Both the position numbers and the translations under genes were made by a program. Shown here piece by piece: positions 16,701-23,016 of a stretch of DNA of 42,572 bases. Origin of the DNA: Cloacibacillus sp. (GTDB taxonomy: Bacteria; Synergistota; Synergistia; Synergistales; Synergistaceae); assembly GCF_020860125.1 (NCBI RefSeq), contig NZ_JAJBUX010000073.1, positions 1-42,572 of the forward strand, written 5' to 3'. Under the pieces are notes generated by a model. It worked only from the letters and a program-made list of their open reading frames with translations, did no database searches and was not told the DNA's origin. Every line of letters begins with the position of its first letter. The stretch's first letter is position 1.

Positions 16701-16981
16701 TCTATCAGCGTCTTATTGAGCGACGGCGAATGGTTTTCTATCCATCTGTGGAGCGTGGGGCCGAAATTGAAACTCAGCCTTGCGTAATTGTTGATCTCCG
16801 TTTTGATGCGCCCGTCCATACCGAGTATCCTGGCACAGCTGTTTGGCAGGTAACATTCGGAGCATACACGTTCGTTCCAATCGTGCGCCGGGGCGGCGGT
16901 TGGATCGTGGAGGACAGTCCCCGTCCAAGGGTCTTCACGCGGAGGCTGGTAGAAATGTCCGTGGATTGCAATATTTATCAT
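13724..16981 (-). CDS. Fusion of GH57 glycosidase (with DUF3536) and alpha-glucan phosphorylase
   Basis: A 1085-aa cytoplasmic protein. Residues 1 to about 330 are a GH57 domain: the start HGHFYQPP, nucleophile Glu143 (GMWLPET) and acid Asp249 (TDGESYGHHH). Residues about 330-490 carry the SWSCAHGIERWRS and CGCHTGGEPGWNQ segments typical of DUF3536. From about residue 511 an alpha-glucan phosphorylase follows (YFSMEIAL, PTYSGGLGVLAGD, HLNEGHAGF, TTHTPVAAGHD) with PLP-binding Lys980 in ASGTSGMK. The phosphorylase releases glucose-1-phosphate from alpha-1,4-glucan; the GH57 part would hydrolyse or rearrange alpha-glucan links. The frame is continuous with no stop between the halves. I chose the ATG at 16981 because GGAGG lies 6 nt upstream. 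First gene of the glycogen operon, followed by glgA. Confidence 0.92.
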   Translation of the reverse strand: MINIAIHGHFYQPPREDPWTGTVLHDPTAAPAHDWNERVCSECYLPNSCARILGMDGRIKTEINNYARLSFNFGPTLHRWIENHSPSLNKTLIESQSRAIAQAYNHIIMPLASERDKLTQTVWGMEDFKYRFGRAPKGMWLPETAVDIPTLETLAACGVEFTILAPHQCRAVIIDSSPVLTSRGANLDVTRPYRCELPSGRSITIIFYHAGLAQGIAFGGLLDNGDLFKEATVRAAAEGEDRILVTATDGESYGHHHKFGEMALARMFEQMELDERINLPSIEEFLEKHPPTASCLIEENTSWSCAHGIERWRSNCGCHTGGEPGWNQEWRGPLREAFDNLSAAVDELFEEKISPYGDPWQLRNEAVELYECGLTLSEEEADARRRAFTTERFGDISEEISGRITDLIEMERMRMFTYTSCAWFFNDVSGVETKQIISYALRAAQLAEAASGRAFIKPLLEDLKKARGNTKERPNAAAVAVRDIMPRMQKHLDMEAASEKNTDGLEKMNGMNYGTNLASSLLATLEHDPAFRNTAYFSMEIALMPEIPTYSGGLGVLAGDILKSSADLGVPMVAMTLLYKKGYFAQKINKEGRQTEYPVDWNPRDFMTQLPNRVTITMNGHPVTIGAWCYMLVGQTEHPLPIYFIDTDLPENSPEDRQLTAELYGGDNKYRLCQELILGIGGLRLLRDMGYRNISTFHLNEGHAGFLTLELLREQGYGDIEKVKNQVIFTTHTPVAAGHDFFSYDLIDEVMDGDVAQILRQHVGGNGLSMTDLALKLSRYVNGVSHKHALVSRAMFGDESIDWITNGVHSTTWTSPSFTKLYDTYIPGWRNDPSRLMQALHIPDEELWNAHQAAKMKLLAFVLEETGQQLEPDVLTIGFARRAATYKRADLVFSDIRRLVEIGKGKVQFIFSGKAHPHDEPGKDILQKINNIARELGAELPVVFIENYNMGPAKFITSGVDIWLNTPIRPREASGTSGMKCVHNGVMNFSVLDGWWIEGCIEGKTGWAIGPEPNENGMVEYNEAEDAVDLYNKLEEKIIPAYYTDRKRWISMMKFAIAVNASYFNTHRVVHEYCEKAYGTVFRGH

Positions 16982-17046
16982 GTGATCCTCCTCAAAAAAT
17001 ATGATCGTCATCAAGGTATAGCATGATATGATTATACTATCAAGAG

Positions 17047-17065
17047 CGATTATTAGTCATAATCG
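17047..17065. promoter_or_regulatory. Palindrome between divergent glycogen operon and ATPase gene
   Basis: CGATTAT and ATAATCG form a perfect 7-bp inverted repeat with a 5-nt spacer, in the 124-nt gap between the two divergent starts (16981 and 17106). On the minus strand TTGATA and TATACC, 17 nt apart, lie just downstream and could be the glycogen promoter. The site could be an operator acting on either gene; the binding protein is unknown. Confidence 0.4.
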
Positions 17066-17105
17066 AATAAAAATAGATAAGCGATTGTAAAAAGGAGGAA
17101 AAAGC

Positions 17106-17657
17106 ATGCTTGAAGATCTCTCCGCGCACGTATTGGATATCTCCGAGAACAGCACGATGGCCGGCGCTGACGAGGTGGAAATCACGATAAAAGAGGATGA
17201 GAGGGAAGATCTGCTCCTCTTTTCGGTCAAGGACAACGGACGCGGCATGAGTCCGGAGTTTGTCGCGAAAGTGACCGACCCCTTCACGACCACGAGGACG
17301 ACGCGCCGCGTCGGCATGGGGCTGCCCTTTCTGCGGCAGTCGGCGGAGCTCTGCGGCGGCGGGCTGGTGATCGATTCTGCGGTGGGCGTGGGAACTACCA
17401 TCACCGCGACATTCCAGTACGGAAGCGTCGACCGTCCGCCGCTGGGAGATATGCCGGCGACAATTATGACTCTGGTCATGGGCTCGCCAAACGTTCACTG
17501 GCGATACCGCCATATCATCAACGGGCGCGAATTCCTGCTCGACACCGACGAAATAGTCGAAGCGCTTGACGGTGACCGCGGAATGCTGGCCTCACCGGAC
17601 GTCGGACTCTGGCTGCGAGACAACATCCGTGAAGAGCTCGAGGCGCTGAGAGACTGA
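17106..17657 (+). CDS. Stand-alone histidine-kinase-type ATPase (HATPase_c)
   Basis: A 183-aa protein with only the GHKL ATP-binding domain of a sensor kinase. The N-box is DISENS (Glu14, Asn15), the G1 box DNGRGM (43-48) and the G2 box GMGLP (70-74). There is no phosphoacceptor His domain, sensor or membrane segment. The C-terminal 70 residues are not part of the ATPase fold and have no recognised motif. Similar free-standing ATPases are known near iron-only hydrogenase genes of anaerobes and among anti-sigma-factor kinases, but neither partner is encoded here. A strong AAAGGAGG site lies before the ATG. It is divergent from the glycogen operon and just upstream of the 6S RNA gene. Confidence 0.85.
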   Translation: MLEDLSAHVLDISENSTMAGADEVEITIKEDEREDLLLFSVKDNGRGMSPEFVAKVTDPFTTTRTTRRVGMGLPFLRQSAELCGGGLVIDSAVGVGTTITATFQYGSVDRPPLGDMPATIMTLVMGSPNVHWRYRHIINGREFLLDTDEIVEALDGDRGMLASPDVGLWLRDNIREELEALRD

Positions 17658-17718
17658 GACAAAACCGGTGAATTCTGCGGGATCCATGCGTATTTGTTAC
17701 AATTTTTCGCCGTACCAC

Positions 17719-17746
17719 TTGTTTTTTTCTATTTCGGGGCTATAAT
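17719..17746 (+). promoter_or_regulatory. Promoter of the 6S RNA gene
   Basis: TTGTTT (17719-17724) and a perfect TATAAT (17741-17746) are 16 nt apart, predicting a start near 17753. There is no open frame with a ribosome site immediately downstream, consistent with an RNA gene. Confidence 0.65.
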
Positions 17747-17752
17747 CTAAAT

Positions 17753-17955
17753 TAATAAACATTAGCCATACCATTTACCCTGCTGGGTGCGTGTGATATG
17801 GGTTGAGTCTTGAGCCAACAAATAAACCCGTTTGGATCGTCTTCCGAAGGCGGCGGAGATACGTAAGTATCGACCAGGTTAAGCGGATACGCTCCTATGT
17901 CCTTGTTTAGGATCGGGTCAAGACCTCCCATACACGGCCACGCGGGGTCTTTTTT
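17753..17955 (+). ncRNA. ssrS: 6S RNA
   Basis: A non-coding RNA that binds the housekeeping RNA polymerase holoenzyme. The fold visible by eye is a long hairpin. Outer pairs are ACCCTGC (17777-17783) with GCGGGGT (17942-17948), then GTGT with ACAC and ATGGG (17798-17802) with CCCAT (17927-17931), then GTCTTGA (17807-17813) with TCAAGAC (17918-17924). Next come the GAGCCAACA segment and an interior with small hairpins such as GATAC-GTAA-GTATC. The order 'GAGTC..TGAGCC' on the 5' side and 'GGGTCAAG' on the 3' side matches known 6S RNAs around the open-complex-mimicking bubble. The mature size of about 180 nt fits. A T-run (17950-17955) ends it. rarA, often near 6S RNA in other phyla, lies downstream. 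Confidence 0.78.
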
Positions 17956-18213
17956 GTCTTTTACAGATGTTGAAAATATGCAGAAGCGGGGCAGCCTCAT
18001 GTATGTTCGTCCGCTCGGGCGGCGGCATCGTCAGGCAGACGAGCCGCGCTGTGGTTTCCGCCAAAAAGATAAAAGCATTTTACTTGTATGCAAAAATTAA
18101 AAAATTGCCGTTAATTGGGTTATAATATAACTGTGTCTGACTCTGCCCTTTTGCAGAGAATATAATGGTTGAGTTGCTTGTGAATTTATAGTGATGAATT
18201 TCGGGAGGATAAC

Positions 18214-19197
18214 ATGTGCATAAAGGCACCCTTTTGGAGCCCTGCGGGGGCTTCCGGATTTTTATTGGACTGGGATGGCGTCATCGCCGAGACTAAACTG
18301 GACTTTTCCGGCATCCGTGAAAAATACTACGGCGGCCGGCGGGCGATGCTGCTTGAGGACTCTTGGACGCTCGCGCCTGATATGCGTGCGGCGATGCTCA
18401 AAGAGCTGGTGGAACTTGAAATGGCCGGTGCGGAGAATGCCGAGCCGGTTCCGGGGGCCTTTGAACTGATCAAGTGGCTGAATAAAAAGAATATACCCTA
18501 CTGCATCCTTTCGCGTAACTGCATGGAGGTGATCAGGCGCGGGGCGGAGGTTATCGGCCTCGAACTCCCGCCGCAGACCTGGGGGCGTGACAATATGGAA
18601 TGGGTAAAGCCTGACCCGCATGCTCTGCTCGCGGCGGCTGCCGCTATCGGCGTGGAGCCGCGTGACTGTGTTTACGTGGGGGATTTTCTCTACGACCTCC
18701 AGGGAGCGCGGCGCGCGGGGATGCGCGCCGTGCTGGTGCAGAGAGACGAACCGGCATGGAGCGGCTGGGCCGACGTGATCTATCCGCTTATGACCGACTT
18801 TGTCGAAGCGCTGAACTCCCGTGAGCAGATCGTGCCGTGGGAATACCGTGAGATATACGCCAAGAAGGGCGAGCGCTGGCTGTCTAACGCCGCCTCCTTT
18901 ACCTTCGCCGTTCCCGCCGATCCCTCGCCGACAACGGACTGCTGGCTTACCCGCGCCGCCTCGCTCGGAGTGGGATGTTTCTATGTCGATCCGGAGAAAG
19001 TATTTACTCCCGAGGACTGGAAGAAGAACCCCTCATTTGACACCTCGGCGATGGGACGCAAATGGGCCGAGGTGATAAGCGATTTCCTCACGCCGCGCTA
19101 TCCTCTCGCAAGGGTCGTCACGGAATGCGAGGCGCCGCTTAACGCGCCGAAAAATTCGCTCGATATAATGCGTTTCATAGAACGTAAAAAGATATAA
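18214..19197 (+). CDS. HAD-superfamily hydrolase with C-terminal extension
   Basis: A 327-aa cytoplasmic protein. The first 200 residues are a HAD phosphatase: nucleophile Asp19 and Asp21 in LLDWDGV, motif II around ILSRNCMEV, the Lys in WVKPDPHAL and the acidic motif VYVGDFLYDLQGARRAG. This is the phosphoglycolate-phosphatase-like subgroup. About 110 further residues follow that are not part of the HAD fold and that I do not recognise (FTFAVPADPSPTTDCWLTRA within it). The stop is 2 nt before the rarA start, so the two are co-translated. GGGAGG lies before the ATG, and an extended -10 (GGGTTATAAT) lies at 18117-18126. The substrate is unknown. Confidence 0.88.
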   Translation: MCIKAPFWSPAGASGFLLDWDGVIAETKLDFSGIREKYYGGRRAMLLEDSWTLAPDMRAAMLKELVELEMAGAENAEPVPGAFELIKWLNKKNIPYCILSRNCMEVIRRGAEVIGLELPPQTWGRDNMEWVKPDPHALLAAAAAIGVEPRDCVYVGDFLYDLQGARRAGMRAVLVQRDEPAWSGWADVIYPLMTDFVEALNSREQIVPWEYREIYAKKGERWLSNAASFTFAVPADPSPTTDCWLTRAASLGVGCFYVDPEKVFTPEDWKKNPSFDTSAMGRKWAEVISDFLTPRYPLARVVTECEAPLNAPKNSLDIMRFIERKKI

Positions 19198-19199
19198 CG

Positions 19200-20516
19200 A
19201 TGGCGGAAACAAGCCTTTTTGAGGCCGGCGGCGGAGAGAATATCAGCTTCGAGGTGCCTCTCGCGGAGCGCATGAGGCCGCGTCTCCTTGACGAATATGT
19301 GGGACAGCGGCATATCCTGGCTCCGGGGAAGGCGCTGCGCAGCATGCTCGACGGAGGCAAAGCCCCAAGCTGTATCCTCTACGGTCCTCCCGGAGTCGGA
19401 AAGACTACGCTGGTTCGGCTCATCGCGCGCACGACAGGACGCGTGCTGCTTGAGATAAACGCCGTCAGCGCGAAGGTCGAGACCCTGCGCGAGCTTGTGG
19501 AACGCGCGCGCGGAGAGAAAAAAATATCGGGACGTTCCGCGATCGCCTTTGTCGATGAGATATACCATTTCAACAGCAAGCAGCAGAACGTTCTGCTGCC
19601 GTCCGTCGAGACGGGGGACCTCATCCTTATTGGGACGACGACGGAAAATCCCTGGTTTGAGATCAACAAGACCCTGCTCTCGCGCATGGTCGTCTACACT
19701 CTTGAACCGCTGAAAGACGAAGATATCTGCGAACTGCTGACGCGGGCCCTGAACGACGGAGAACGCGGGCTGGGCCGTCTTGGCGTGCGCGCCGAGGCGG
19801 AGACGATAGAACGGATCGCCGCGCTGGCCGGCGGCGACGCGCGTCAGGCGCTGACACGGCTCGAAGCCTCCGTAACGGCGGCGGCGATGGGCGGCGGCTC
19901 GCTGCTCACAGACGAAATCGTCGCGCAGAGCACCGGAGCCGCCACGCAGCGTTACGACAGAAATTCAAACGACCACTACGCGGTGATATCGGCGCTGATA
20001 AAGAGCATGCGCGGTTCGGACCCCGACGCCGCGCTCTACTGGCTCGCGCGTATGCTTGAGGGCGGCGACGACATCCGCTTCATTACGCGCCGCCTCTGCA
20101 TATTCGCCGCGGAAGACGTCGGCCTCGCCGACCCGATGGCGCTTGTCGTCGCGCAGAACGCCGCCGCCGCCGTTGACCGCGTCGGTATGCCAGAGGCGAA
20201 CCTGATCCTCGGCGAAGCGGTCATTTATCTTGCCGCCGCGCCGAAGAGCAACAGCGCCTATCTCGCGATCAAAGCGGCGCAGCAGAATGTCCGCGAGGGG
20301 AAAATAATGGAGGTCCCGAGCCACCTGCGAAACGACGGCGAGGGATATGTCTACCCCCATGACAGCCCCAATCATTGGGTGCCGCAGGCCTACATGCCCG
20401 AAGTGCGCCGCTTCTATTTCCCCGGCAAGCTCGGAGCGGAGGCGAGGATAGAAGATCGCCTCAAGCGCCTCTGGAAGAGGTTCTCTACGGAGACGGATGA
20501 AAAGCAGGATAAATAG
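19200..20516 (+). CDS. rarA: Replication-associated recombination protein A (RarA/MgsA AAA+ ATPase)
   Basis: A 438-aa AAA+ protein acting at stalled replication forks. Walker A GPPGVGKTT is at residues 62-70. Walker B FVDEIYHFN is at about 117-124, where the family usually has DEIH, so the His is replaced by Tyr. TTTENPWFEINKTLLSR carries sensor 1 and the arginine finger, and GGDARQALTRLE is sensor 2. The C-terminal part (YPHDSPNHWVPQAYMP) is the RarA tetramerisation/SSB-interacting region. The gene is co-translated with the HAD gene. A RarA role is well established; the specific coupling here is unexplained. Confidence 0.94.
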   Translation: MAETSLFEAGGGENISFEVPLAERMRPRLLDEYVGQRHILAPGKALRSMLDGGKAPSCILYGPPGVGKTTLVRLIARTTGRVLLEINAVSAKVETLRELVERARGEKKISGRSAIAFVDEIYHFNSKQQNVLLPSVETGDLILIGTTTENPWFEINKTLLSRMVVYTLEPLKDEDICELLTRALNDGERGLGRLGVRAEAETIERIAALAGGDARQALTRLEASVTAAAMGGGSLLTDEIVAQSTGAATQRYDRNSNDHYAVISALIKSMRGSDPDAALYWLARMLEGGDDIRFITRRLCIFAAEDVGLADPMALVVAQNAAAAVDRVGMPEANLILGEAVIYLAAAPKSNSAYLAIKAAQQNVREGKIMEVPSHLRNDGEGYVYPHDSPNHWVPQAYMPEVRRFYFPGKLGAEARIEDRLKRLWKRFSTETDEKQDK

Positions 20517-20563
20517 AGGTATACATACAGCGGCACTCAGGCCGCTCATAAACGACGAAAAAA

Positions 20564-20590
20564 CGCCCGTATCTCCTGAGGATGCGGGCG
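20564..20590 (-). terminator. Terminator of the cobalamin adenosyltransferase operon
   Basis: CGCCCGTATC (20564-20573) pairs with GATGCGGGCG (20581-20590) with one G-T wobble and a 7-nt loop. On the minus strand the stem is followed by six T. It lies about 30 nt beyond the stop of the adenosyltransferase gene and may also serve the convergent rarA. Confidence 0.8.
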
Positions 20591-20618
20591 CGGTTCTTAT
20601 GCGGCCTCTTTGGCGGTG

Positions 20619-21125
20619 TTATTTTTTCGCGTCGGCGTCGGCCTTCAGCGACAGCAGATAGATGACGTCGGAGAGGCGGTTGAGGAACTGATACCCCTTC
20701 TCTTCCAGCTTTCCTTCGCGGAATAGCGGCGTCGCGACGCGTTCGGCGCGGCGCGCTATCGTGCGGGCCAAGTGCAGCGCGGAGCCGCAGCGGGTGTCGC
20801 CGGGATGCACGAAGGTCATGCCGCCCTCCGGCAGGGATTCCGTGACGCGGGCCGCCATGTTCTCCATGATCGCCGGATCGGGCGCGGGGTAGTCGCACTT
20901 CGCGTAATAGGCCATCGCCCCGAAGAGATAATCCTCGATGAAGTAGATGTCACGCGCTGTATTTTCCTCTTCGCAGAAGGCGCGTGCCATTCCCAGCGCC
21001 GCCTGGCACTCGTCGATCGTGCCGTAGAGTTCTACTACGCGGTCGTCCTTCGCGATGCGTTCGCCGTTTGCCAGCGAGGTCGTCCCTTTGTCTCCGCCCT
21101 TTGTAATAACATTAAAATGAGCCAT
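20619..21125 (-). CDS. PduO-type ATP:cob(I)alamin adenosyltransferase
   Basis: A 168-aa enzyme that adds the adenosyl group of ATP to cob(I)alamin, giving coenzyme B12. The ATP-binding N-terminus is ITKGGDKGTTSLANGERI, followed by VELYGTIDECQAALGMAR and the helix ALHLARTIARRAERV, all hallmarks of the PduO/MMAB family. I chose the ATG at 21125 because upstream residues are not family-like and a TAAGGA site precedes it. It begins 4 nt after the stop of a Cys/His-rich gene on the same strand, forming a two-gene operon. No B12-dependent enzyme is encoded nearby. Confidence 0.92.
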   Translation of the reverse strand: MAHFNVITKGGDKGTTSLANGERIAKDDRVVELYGTIDECQAALGMARAFCEEENTARDIYFIEDYLFGAMAYYAKCDYPAPDPAIMENMAARVTESLPEGGMTFVHPGDTRCGSALHLARTIARRAERVATPLFREGKLEEKGYQFLNRLSDVIYLLSLKADADAKK

Positions 21126-21129
21126 GTCT

Positions 21130-21666
21130 CTAATCCTTACCTTCGTGGTCGTGATGATGGCCTTCCTCGCCGCAGCTGTCTGTGCGGACGCCGGCCTCCT
21201 CGTCACCGCAGCCGCTTGCGCAGGAGTCGCAGTCTCCGCAGTGGCAGCCGCATTCGTGCTGTGATTTAAAGGCTACGCGCAGCGTCGCCTCCATAAAAAA
21301 CTCCTCTGACAGGGCCTGGCATATATCGCCGCTGAAGCTGGTGAAGGTGCGGCAGGGAAACTCCTGTCCCCCGGGTGTTTTACACTCGCTGCATGAGGTG
21401 AAGTCGAGTTCGAGCATCAACAGATTTTCGATAGGAGTCTCTGGCGTGCCGGCCTCCTCGCATTCGATCGTCACCATATTTGCCGTCATGAGGTTATCCT
21501 GCGTAAGTTCGTCCAAAATCACCTTGCGCAGCTTTAATTTGAATCCGAGCGGTATCAGCTTCGGCGCCATGCGCGAACCAAATTTCATCAGATTTTCCCA
21601 TGTTTCGACCCACGGAGCTGGTTCAATATCTTTCATTGTATAGTGTGCCAGAGTGATGGTCTTCAC
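21130..21666 (-). CDS. Unknown protein with Cys/His-rich tail, operon partner of the adenosyltransferase
   Basis: A 178-aa cytoplasmic protein I do not recognise. The body (residues 1 to about 130) is mixed alpha/beta and includes CSECKTPGGQEFPC, a possible zinc-ribbon-like Cys group. The tail carries ECGCHCGDCDSCASGCG, later DSCGEE, then HHHDH, a dense soft-metal-binding sequence. I chose the GTG at 21666 because AGGAGG lies 7 nt upstream; the longer in-frame start would place that site inside the gene. Two TATAAT-like boxes lie further upstream. The stop is 4 nt before the adenosyltransferase start. Co-transcription suggests a role with cobalt/corrinoid or another metal, but this is inference. 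Confidence 0.75.
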   Translation of the reverse strand: MKTITLAHYTMKDIEPAPWVETWENLMKFGSRMAPKLIPLGFKLKLRKVILDELTQDNLMTANMVTIECEEAGTPETPIENLLMLELDFTSCSECKTPGGQEFPCRTFTSFSGDICQALSEEFFMEATLRVAFKSQHECGCHCGDCDSCASGCGDEEAGVRTDSCGEEGHHHDHEGKD

Positions 21667-21973
21667 ATCAAGGCCTCCTAGGTACATATTTTTGTCTATT
21701 ATATTATATTACCGCCTGCTGCGGAGCAAATATCTTTACAGCCGTTATGTCACCTATACGTATTACATACGGTCTTTGCAATGTCTCACTGATAAATGGA
21801 AAGACGCGGTAAAGGTTCAGCCTTTTTATGTACCGTAGATTTCGTCTTTCGCCTATTCTATCGTGAATAGAAGAGATTGGGAGGTTCTTCACAAATAGCG
21901 TAAGAGTGAAAGGTATGATGCCGCAAATGGCATCTTTATTGTTGAAAGGTTGGCAGAAATATGGTGAGAGAGT
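21667..21973. other. Intergenic region with a small hairpin
   Basis: AT-rich DNA holding divergent promoters for the Cys-rich gene and the PAPS-reductase-like gene. GATGCC (21917-21922) and GGCATC (21929-21934) form a short hairpin followed by TTTATT, which could be a weak terminator or attenuator 40 nt before the plus-strand ATG at 21974. I see no other feature or open frame of substance. Confidence 0.4.
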
Positions 21974-22699
21974 ATGACATTAGACGAAAAAACAGAAGCG
22001 GCGTTAGAAATTCTCCGGAACAATGAGCCGCCGGAGGGGTATTATGTGGCCTACAGCGGCGGAAAAGACAGCACGGTGATTCTTGACCTTGTACGCAGAA
22101 GCGGTGTGAAATATGACGCCCATTACAATGTCACCACCGTAGACCCACCAGAACTGGTCTATTTTATCGCGGCACAGCAGGAGATAATCTGGGACAGGCC
22201 GGAAATATCGATGTGGGGTCTGATAGTTAAAGTGGGAATGCCGCCGACTAGGATCGCGCGCTACTGCTGCCGCTACCTTAAAGAGCGCGGCGGCCTTGGA
22301 AGGACGGTCATCACAGGTGTCCGGCTGGCGGAAAGCGCCAGACGCTCCAAAAGACAGCGGTTTGAAACCGACAGCAAGAACCCCTCAAAAAAATATATTC
22401 ACCTGATTTTTGATTGGACCACTGATGATGTCTGGAAATACATAACCGGCAATTCCGTCTCCTATTGCCCTCTCTATAATGAAGGATTTAAAAGGCTTGG
22501 CTGTATATGCTGCCCTATGGGGGGGTGGAAGAAGCAGCTTCGCGATTCCTTCCGATGGCCGAAGTACAAAGACCTTTATATCTGTGCCTTTGAAAAAATG
22601 CTTCTGGTGAGACGCGCAAAAGGCAGGGAAACCAGATGGAAGACGGGGGAAGAGGTCTGGAACTGGTGGACCTCGCCGCCTAAATCTAAATTTATGTAA
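21974..22699 (+). CDS. PAPS-reductase-like N-type ATP pyrophosphatase
   Basis: A 241-aa protein of the phosphoadenosine-phosphosulfate-reductase / N-type PPi-synthetase fold. The pyrophosphate loop SGGKDS is at residues 28-33. Conserved Cys pairs occur in ARYCCRYLKER and GCICCPMGG, which could ligate an Fe-S cluster or metal. The TGVRLAESARR segment is the second nucleotide-contact strand. The C-terminal 40 residues are Trp/Lys-rich. True sulfate-assimilation partners (cysDN, cysIJ) are absent, so sulfate reduction is unlikely; RNA or nucleotide modification by adenylation is an alternative. It is a solitary gene between two unrelated units and next to a tRNA gene. The ribosome site (GAGAG) is modest. 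Confidence 0.8.
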   Translation: MTLDEKTEAALEILRNNEPPEGYYVAYSGGKDSTVILDLVRRSGVKYDAHYNVTTVDPPELVYFIAAQQEIIWDRPEISMWGLIVKVGMPPTRIARYCCRYLKERGGLGRTVITGVRLAESARRSKRQRFETDSKNPSKKYIHLIFDWTTDDVWKYITGNSVSYCPLYNEGFKRLGCICCPMGGWKKQLRDSFRWPKYKDLYICAFEKMLLVRRAKGRETRWKTGEEVWNWWTSPPKSKFM

Positions 22700-22858
22700 T
22701 TATCATCTTTCTCAACGGCGGCGCTAATCTATCACGCTGCCCTTGTGCCGCGGTCGAAGCGCCTTGCAAAATCCGGTCGTAGATGCTACCATATTTTTCG
22801 TGCCTAAGCTGAGGCTCGTGGTTATTTATCTTTTTGATGATACCATGCAAAGCGCAAA

Positions 22859-22945
22859 GCCGGAGTGGCGGAATGGCAGACGCAGCGGACTCAAAATCCG
22901 CCGAGGGTAAACCTCGTGGGGGTTCGACCCCCCCCTCCGGCACCA
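22859..22945 (+). tRNA. tRNA-Leu (anticodon CAA)
   Basis: An 87-nt class II tRNA with encoded CCA. Acceptor GCCGGAG (22859-22865) pairs with CTCCGGC (22935-22941), discriminator A at 22942, CCA at 22943-22945. The anticodon stem GCGGA/TCCGC encloses CTCAAAA, giving anticodon CAA (codon UUG). A long variable arm (CGAGG..CCTCG) is typical of tRNA-Leu, and the T-arm is GGGGG-TTCGACC-CCCCC. It is a single tRNA gene followed by a strong terminator. I did not see a second copy of its 3' end nearby that would mark an integrated element. Confidence 0.96.
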
Positions 22946-22987
22946 AATCTACAAAAAGAAGTCAAAATAAGCACATGAAAATAAAAC

Positions 22988-23016
22988 AAAAAACCCTGTT
23001 GTGGACAGGGTTTTTT
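22988..23016 (+). terminator. Terminator after tRNA-Leu
   Basis: A perfect 12-bp stem (AAAAAACCCTGT at 22988-22999 with 23005-23016) closes a 5-nt loop and ends in a T-run, about 40 nt after the tRNA. Confidence 0.88.

Noticed and set aside
17752..18000. 82-codon minus-strand frame
   Set aside because: It covers the 6S RNA gene; the RNA fold, promoter and T-run explain the sequence better.
20619..21760. Cobalamin riboswitch before the adenosyltransferase operon
   Set aside because: The leader upstream of 21666 is short and AT-rich and lacks a B12-box-like sequence.
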